Shown here piece by piece: positions 62,657 through 64,000 of a stretch of DNA of 64,000 nucleotides (its first letter is position 1; every line of letters begins with the position of its first letter). Location: NCBI GenBank assembly GCA_947494995.1, contig CANLWY010000003.1, positions 186,001 to 250,000 on the forward strand. Direction: 5' to 3'. The notes below the pieces were generated by a model. It was given only the letters and a program-made list of their open reading frames with translations. It had not been told where the DNA came from and ran no database searches. The stretch comes from an uncultured Campylobacterales bacterium. GTDB lineage: Bacteria > Campylobacterota > Campylobacteria > Campylobacterales > Arcobacteraceae. The position numbers were made by a program, and so were the translations under genes.

Positions 62657-63787
62657 TTAATTCCAATTAATATCTTTTAGACTTGTATCTAATTCTTCCA
62701 TATATTTACTGATTTCAGTATTTGTTTCAGTATATTTTTCTCTTTCTTTTAATACTTCTTTTAATTCGGTAAGTGCATTATTTATTTCTTCTTCTTGATA
62801 ATATTTATTCACAAGTTTAAGAAACTTTCTATCATTTTCTAATACTTCAATTGATTCTTCTAAATAAACTAAACCACCTGCAAAATGTCTTTCTTTTAAA
62901 ACCTTTTCAAGTTTTTTATAATCAATTTTATTTAGTTTTAAATTACACAACAATTCAAAATGATATATAACTGAATAGTGGTGTCTAAGTTTTTTATTCT
63001 CATTGAATCTTTTTTTGATAACTTTTTTACATTCTTTATATTTCTCTGTATTATAGAGATATTTTATATTTTGAAAAAGTGCAACATTGTAATTATCATA
63101 ATAATCATTCTTAAATGTGATTTCATTAAGTTCTTTATATAATTCATATAAATCATAAAATCTTTGATACTTAGAACATAAGTTTGAAATAGTAGGACGA
63201 TTACCATTTTCTATATCTATGATATGATAGTTTATTATTTTCTCATTTATATAACATATTTTTATTTTATGGCTTATTTCATTCAATAATAAAAGTTCTT
63301 CTGCTTCAACAAATTCATTGTATATTAATATTTTATTAATTATATTATTTGCGTTTTCAAATTTCTCTGCAAGTTTTAAACCTATAATTTCATAATGGCT
63401 TGATACATTAGTATCATATAAGTCATACTCTGTTAAACATTTGTTTTGTAAAGCTATATAAAAATCTTTTTTAGTTAAATTCCCACTATATATATTTTCG
63501 TCAAAATAAGGACTCTTCCCTATAATAGTTTGAAATATATTTGTTAAAGCTTGATTTAAACACACTAAATCAAATTCAATAATGGGTCTTAATTTTTTCT
63601 TTCTTTTATTTGTTGGTAAATAGGAAAATATAAACCAAAATATCACTGCTGCTATAACAGAAAGAATAATTGGAAAAATAATCTTACTCTCTTTTGCAAA
63701 ATCTTCTATTGTGTTAATTAAATCATAAAAAAACATTAAAACCTTTAAAGTATAAACAACTATGTTTATTATTATATCTATTATCAT
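62657..63787 (-). CDS. Unrecognised membrane-anchored helical protein
   Basis: A 376-residue protein without a family I can name. It has two N-terminal hydrophobic helices (about 3-22 and 37-57, IIFPIILSVIAAVIFWFIF), then a long cytoplasmic-type helical region that resembles TPR-like repeats in spacing (KYLYNTEKYKECKKVIKKRF; YYQEEEINNALTELKEV). Facing the preceding unknown gene across a 140-base gap that holds TAGTATATATTTTTT (62600-62614), similar to the flanking repeats. Very AT-rich; likely part of the same acquired segment. Confidence 0.6.
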   Translation of the reverse strand: MIIDIIINIVVYTLKVLMFFYDLINTIEDFAKESKIIFPIILSVIAAVIFWFIFSYLPTNKRKKKLRPIIEFDLVCLNQALTNIFQTIIGKSPYFDENIYSGNLTKKDFYIALQNKCLTEYDLYDTNVSSHYEIIGLKLAEKFENANNIINKILIYNEFVEAEELLLLNEISHKIKICYINEKIINYHIIDIENGNRPTISNLCSKYQRFYDLYELYKELNEITFKNDYYDNYNVALFQNIKYLYNTEKYKECKKVIKKRFNENKKLRHHYSVIYHFELLCNLKLNKIDYKKLEKVLKERHFAGGLVYLEESIEVLENDRKFLKLVNKYYQEEEINNALTELKEVLKEREKYTETNTEISKYMEELDTSLKDINWN

Positions 63788-63963
63788 TAAATCTCTTATA
63801 TCGGAAATGAATATATAATTATTACAATTTTATAATTAAAAATTCTTATTATTTTAATCATAAAATGGTACTTTCTAAATTGAAATCACTTTTCAATGAA
63901 GCAATTTTAATAGAGGGAATAATAAGAATTGCAATTAAATTAAAATCATATATAAAAACACAT

Positions 63964-63998
63964 TGTAGTATATTTTTTTTATAAATGTAGTATAAAAT
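63964..63998 (+). repeat. TGTAGTATATTTT direct repeats, right copies
   Basis: TGTAGTATATTTTTTTT (63964-63980) and the variant TGTAGTATAAAAT (63986-63998), 22 bases apart, the same spacing as the left pair at 61128/61150. The 63788-63963 stretch shows no gene. Confidence 0.6.
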
Positions 63999-64000
63999 GT

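Noticed and set aside
1-64000. CRISPR arrays, tRNA, rRNA, prophage or complete insertion sequences
   Set aside because: No regularly spaced repeats of suitable length, no cloverleaf or rRNA-like stretch, and no transposase with intact catalytic residues or terminal inverted repeats were seen.

Overview
The window reads as chromosomal DNA of a low-GC Campylobacterota bacterium, most likely of the Arcobacter lineage. The assignment rests on very AT-rich coding DNA, Wolinella/Helicobacter-type hydABCDE hydrogenase operons, AcnB-type aconitase, many GHKL sensor kinases sharing an HEINTP H-box, and a beta-oxidation operon that Campylobacter and Helicobacter lack. It has no rRNA, tRNA, CRISPR or prophage that I can see.

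Layout. 1-5.2 kb is housekeeping and small genes: an M23 peptidase fragment, yebC, an M48 lipoprotein protease, a DUF3108 protein, a small acidic protein, a PAS-GGDEF diguanylate cyclase and an EamA-type transporter. 5.2-15.3 kb on the minus strand is a compact fatty-acid operon: fadD, fadI, fadJ, fadE, an acyltransferase/alpha-beta-hydrolase fusion and a thioesterase. 15.5-22.6 kb holds a PhnD-like binding protein, acnB, and a binding-protein/sensor-kinase pair. 22.7-43.7 kb is a hydrogenase supercluster: a TetR regulator, a cytoplasmic sensor-like [NiFe] hydrogenase (small and large subunit genes split by an opposing transglutaminase-like protease gene), two tandem membrane-bound hydABC + hydDE sets, a lipid-kinase-like/DUF389 membrane protein, hypF, and a pentapeptide-repeat potassium channel. 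43.7-55.6 kb, minus strand, is a signalling block: four sensor kinases, one REC-HD-GYP regulator, a degraded transposase-like protein and a DUF808 protein. 55.8-61.1 kb completes hydrogenase maturation: hypB, hypC, hypD, hypE, hypX, hypA. 61.1-64 kb is a very AT-rich stretch with two unrecognised membrane proteins bracketed by TGTAGTATATTTT repeats.

How it works together. HydA1B1C1 and HydA2B2C2 should be Tat-exported periplasmic H2-oxidising enzymes feeding electrons through cytochrome b to menaquinone. HypABCDEF build the Ni-Fe(CN)2CO site, HypX supplies CO by an O2-compatible route, and each large subunit has its own protease (HydD1, HydD2) and HydE helper. The third, soluble hydrogenase lacks both a Tat signal and a C-terminal maturation peptide, as regulatory H2 sensors do. 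TGAA...TTCATTTA palindromes occur in front of the TetR gene, hydA1 and hydA2, suggesting one regulator over the cluster.

The strongest oddity is that two of the three small subunits (the sensor-like one and HydA1) carry Asn where a canonical Cys ligand of the proximal [4Fe-4S] cluster belongs, while HydA2 is canonical. Starts given here were chosen from visible Shine-Dalgarno sequences and often differ from the longest open frame.
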